A stretch of DNA of 64,000 nt, taken from contig NZ_RCUX01000001.1 in the NCBI RefSeq assembly GCF_003667565.1, positions 186,001 through 250,000 of the forward strand. The letters run 5' to 3'. A model generated the notes under the pieces. It was not told the origin of the DNA. It saw nothing but the letters and a program-made list of their open reading frames with translations, and searched no databases. Origin of the DNA: Mycetocola tolaasinivorans. Lineage in GTDB: Bacteria > Actinomycetota > Actinomycetes > Actinomycetales > Microbacteriaceae. A program made the position numbers and the translations under genes. Shown here piece by piece: positions 61,946 to 64,000 of the stretch (position 1 is its first letter; each line of letters opens with the position of its first letter).

Positions 61946-62615
61946 GTTCGGGTTCCTCCGTCTCGATGGCATAGCCCACGCCGGGCACGGTGCGAATGAG
62001 CCAGGGTTCGCCGAGCTTTCGCCGCAGCGTACTGATCGTGACCTTGACCGAATTGGTAAAGGGGTTGGCATTCTCGTCCCAGGCGCGCTCGAGGAGTTCC
62101 TCGGCGCTCAGGACCGTGCCGGGTTCGCGCATCAGCACCTCCAGGACCGCGAACTCCTTGCGCGCCAGGCGGATAAAGCGTCCCGCCCGGGTAACCTCAA
62201 AGCGAATCGGATCGAGGCGCACGTCTCCCGCGTTCAACACCGGCGGACGGGCCTGAAACTTTCGGCGCGAGAGCGCGCGCACCCGGGCGATGAGCTCGGG
62301 AAACTCAAACGGCTTGGAGAGGTAGTCATCGGCCCCGATGGCGAGCCCATCCACGCGGTCGGTCAGCGCTCGGGCGGCCGTCAGCATGAGGATCGCCGGG
62401 CGCCGCTCGCGCTCATTCAGAATGCGACACACCTCATCCCCGTGCACCACGGGAATGTCTCGGTCGAGCAGCACCACCTCGTACTCGGTGAGGTCGGTGG
62501 CCGTCAGTGCCGATTCGCCATCGGCCACGGTGTCGACGCTGATCGCGTTTGCCGACAGCCCCGCCGCGATCGCCTCGGCCAGGAACGGCTCATCCTCCAC
62601 CAGCAGTACACGCAT
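61929..62615 (-). CDS. OmpR-family response regulator
   Basis: 228 aa. Receiver with acidic pair VEDEPF, phospho-acceptor Asp in VVLLDRDIPVVHGDE, Thr in MLTAARA and Lys in YLSKPFEFPEL; C-terminal winged helix (ARKEFAVLEVLMREPGTVLSAEELLERAW...FTNSVKVTISTLRRKLG...VPGVGYAI). Partner of the kinase encoded next; likely regulates the divergent lipoprotein/adaptor operon. Confidence 0.95.
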   Translation of the reverse strand: MRVLLVEDEPFLAEAIAAGLSANAISVDTVADGESALTATDLTEYEVVLLDRDIPVVHGDEVCRILNERERRPAILMLTAARALTDRVDGLAIGADDYLSKPFEFPELIARVRALSRRKFQARPPVLNAGDVRLDPIRFEVTRAGRFIRLARKEFAVLEVLMREPGTVLSAEELLERAWDENANPFTNSVKVTISTLRRKLGEPWLIRTVPGVGYAIETEEPEHATAQ

Positions 62616-62759
62616 TGCTCTCCTTGATTCTGTCCTGCTATCCCATCACGGAACCGGTTAGGAAATGGTAAATGAATCGTCTTACCCCGTCGTGACCGGG
62701 CATTCGCTGAACTTGACCTATCCCGTATTTCACGGAAACCCGTTTGAAAGGAACACACC

Positions 62760-63353
62760 ATGTCGATGACCCTTCGCCCCGCACTGCGTCGCACCGGCCT
62801 GCTCGCCCTGGCCGCCTCCGCCCTGATTCTCCTGGGAGCGTGCACCGCCGGCGGCGGGCAGCCCGGGGGCGGCGAATCCGGTGCCGCCCAGCCCACGCAC
62901 AGGGCGGAGATCAAGAGCGGCAATTTTGAGCAGGAGATGGCCAAGTGGCAGGCCGACCTCTCGGCCTGTATGAAAGAGAAGGGCGTGGATCTGCCCGCCC
63001 CCGCCCCGGTCAAGGAGGGCGAGGTGACCGTGCTGCAGGAGATCGACCCCAGCACCGTGGATGTCGAGGCCCTGCGAAACGCCAATCGTGAGTGCATGAA
63101 GACCATCGGTCAGCCCCCGGTTGACCCGAGCATGCCGAGCATCGAGGAGATCCAGAAGATGCAGCTCGCGTTTGCGAAGTGCATGCGCGAGGCCGGATAC
63201 GACTTCAAGGACCCGGCGCCCGCCCCCGAGGGCGGCAACGCAAACGGTGTGGCCGGCTCGGCACCGGTTCGCCCCGGCGAGTACGACGAGGCCACCATGG
63301 CGTCCTGCGCCACCACGGCCGGCCTCGATAAGATCAACGGCTCGAAGCGATGA
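62760..63353 (+). CDS. Lipoprotein with conserved Cys pairs
   Basis: 197 aa. Lipobox LLGAC (about residues 25-29). Mature part: WQADLSACMKEKGVDLPAP, NRECMKTIGQP, QLAFAKCMREAGYDFKDPAP, MASCATTAGL: four Cys in two ACMxxxG-like units that probably form disulfides. The CMREAGYDFKDP pattern is common in actinobacterial lipoproteins beside MacB-like ABC systems. Good AAAGGA site. Overlaps the adaptor gene by four bases. Confidence 0.85.
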   Translation: MSMTLRPALRRTGLLALAASALILLGACTAGGGQPGGGESGAAQPTHRAEIKSGNFEQEMAKWQADLSACMKEKGVDLPAPAPVKEGEVTVLQEIDPSTVDVEALRNANRECMKTIGQPPVDPSMPSIEEIQKMQLAFAKCMREAGYDFKDPAPAPEGGNANGVAGSAPVRPGEYDEATMASCATTAGLDKINGSKR

Positions 63354-64000
63354 GTCCGGTGAAAAAGCGCACCGCCCTCTGGATCTCGGCCGCCCTGGTG
63401 GTGTCCATCGGGTGTGGGGCGACGGCCGCCATGGTCTGGGGCGGATCCGCAGGATCTGACGCGAACACCGCCGAGCACGCGCCCGCCCCCAAGACCGTCG
63501 CGGCCGCGCGAGAGGATCTCATCGAGCGCTCGCGAGGAAACGGTCAGCTCGGGTACACCGATCCACGCAGCGTGGGTTCGGCCGGCGGCACGATTACCCG
63601 GATGAGTGATATCGGAACCGTTGTCGAACGCGGGGGCGAGCTGTTTCGGGTGGACGACCTCCCGGTCAACCTGCTGATCGGCGACCTCCCCATGTGGCGG
63701 GGATTTGCCGCGGGGATGAGCGATGGTGCCGATGTGCTCATGCTCGAACAGAACCTTCGCGACCTGGGGTACTTCACGGACACCCCCGATAAGAAGTTCA
63801 CCGCGCGCACCGCGCAGGCGGTCTCCGCCTGGCAGAAAAAGCTGGGGCGCCCGCGCACCGGCAGCATCGAGCCCGGCCAGGTGGTCTTTGCCTCTGGCCC
63901 GCTGCGCATCGCCGAGCAGAAGGCCAGGGTCGGCGACCCCGCCTCACCCGAGGTGCTGGCGGTCACCGGAACCACCAAGGACATTCTGGTGGATCTGGAG
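63350..64000 (+). CDS. Peptidoglycan-binding/HlyD-like adaptor protein, partial (right edge)
   Basis: 217 codons seen, open at the edge. N-terminal membrane anchor (RTALWISAALVVSIGCGATAAMVWG), then a start of a biotinyl-lipoyl-like hybrid (GTITRMSDIGTVVERGGELFRVDDLPV) and a peptidoglycan-binding domain 1 (GADVLMLEQNLRDLGYFTDTPDKKFTARTAQAVSAWQKKLG, about 125-165). This matches periplasmic adaptors of MacB-type ABC exporters in actinobacteria; the ATPase and permease would lie just beyond the window. Confidence 0.88.
   Translation, partial: MSPVKKRTALWISAALVVSIGCGATAAMVWGGSAGSDANTAEHAPAPKTVAAAREDLIERSRGNGQLGYTDPRSVGSAGGTITRMSDIGTVVERGGELFRVDDLPVNLLIGDLPMWRGFAAGMSDGADVLMLEQNLRDLGYFTDTPDKKFTARTAQAVSAWQKKLGRPRTGSIEPGQVVFASGPLRIAEQKARVGDPASPEVLAVTGTTKDILVDLE

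Noticed and set aside
1..64000. tRNA genes, CRISPR arrays, insertion-sequence transposases or integrases
   Set aside because: I saw no cloverleaf-like conserved T-loop sequence, regularly spaced repeats or transposase/integrase motifs anywhere in the window.

Overview
The window is high-GC DNA in which essentially every reading frame has a strong codon-position bias. GTG starts, GGAGG-type ribosome binding sites and the gene families present (HdeD/FUSC pair, CGNR zinc-finger regulator, LAL-type LuxR regulator, IdeR/DtxR-like iron box, CsoR copper circuit) point to an actinobacterium. A member of the Micrococcales close to Microbacteriaceae is the most likely source, but the exact genus cannot be read from the sequence. 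The gene order is that of an accessory/adaptive chromosomal region: many small regulator-plus-effector modules, most with a visible palindromic operator between the divergent genes. I found no rRNA, tRNA, CRISPR array, intact insertion sequence or integrase.

Layout. 1-2000: end of a secreted protein and a TetR/small-multidrug-export pair with a palindrome upstream. 2064-5233: two-gene unit of a leucine-rich-repeat-like protein and a UvrA paralogue lacking the UvrB-binding insert. 5264-8634: complete copper circuit (twin CsoR boxes, copZ, a small Met/His-tailed membrane protein, copA, csoR, terminator). 8638-9775: PIN-domain toxin and HTH antitoxin. 9887-13968: TetR/epoxide hydrolase, DHA2 exporter, methyltransferase. 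14053-16606: XRE-cupin regulator, SGNH hydrolase and TetR with a 42-bp double operator. 16618-24697: AI-2E exporter, M20 amidohydrolase, FUSC and HdeD membrane proteins, CGNR regulator, TehA/SLAC1-type carrier, MarR/organomercurial-lyase pair, ketopantoate-reductase-like enzyme. 24762-28969: two TetR modules controlling short-chain dehydrogenases and a lone beta-ketoacyl synthase. 29038-32201: iron-siderophore uptake without an ATPase gene, behind a DtxR-type box. 32348-33382: zinc alcohol dehydrogenase.

33661-44576 is the largest functional block: two near-duplicate oligopeptide-type (family 5) binding proteins, two permeases, two ATPases, a ROK regulator, a GH4 glycosidase and a BadF/BadG-type sugar kinase. 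Together they look like import of a beta-linked disaccharide or chito-oligosaccharide by an Opp-type ABC system, followed by cytoplasmic cleavage and phosphorylation. 44658-53115 holds an ABC-F protein, a stress-type dehydrogenase, a small AT-richer island bounded by a 48-bp direct repeat of the 3' end of a carboxylesterase gene, that esterase, and a large LuxR-family ATPase regulator.

53284-60558 (minus strand) is a second ABC importer cassette: RpiR regulator, two permeases, binding protein and MsmK-like ATPase, then a HAD phosphatase, a metallophosphoesterase and a Nudix hydrolase. This suggests uptake of a phosphorylated or phosphate-ester compound. 60659-64000 is a two-component system divergent from a lipoprotein and a peptidoglycan-binding adaptor that runs off the right edge, probably the start of a MacB-like envelope ABC system.
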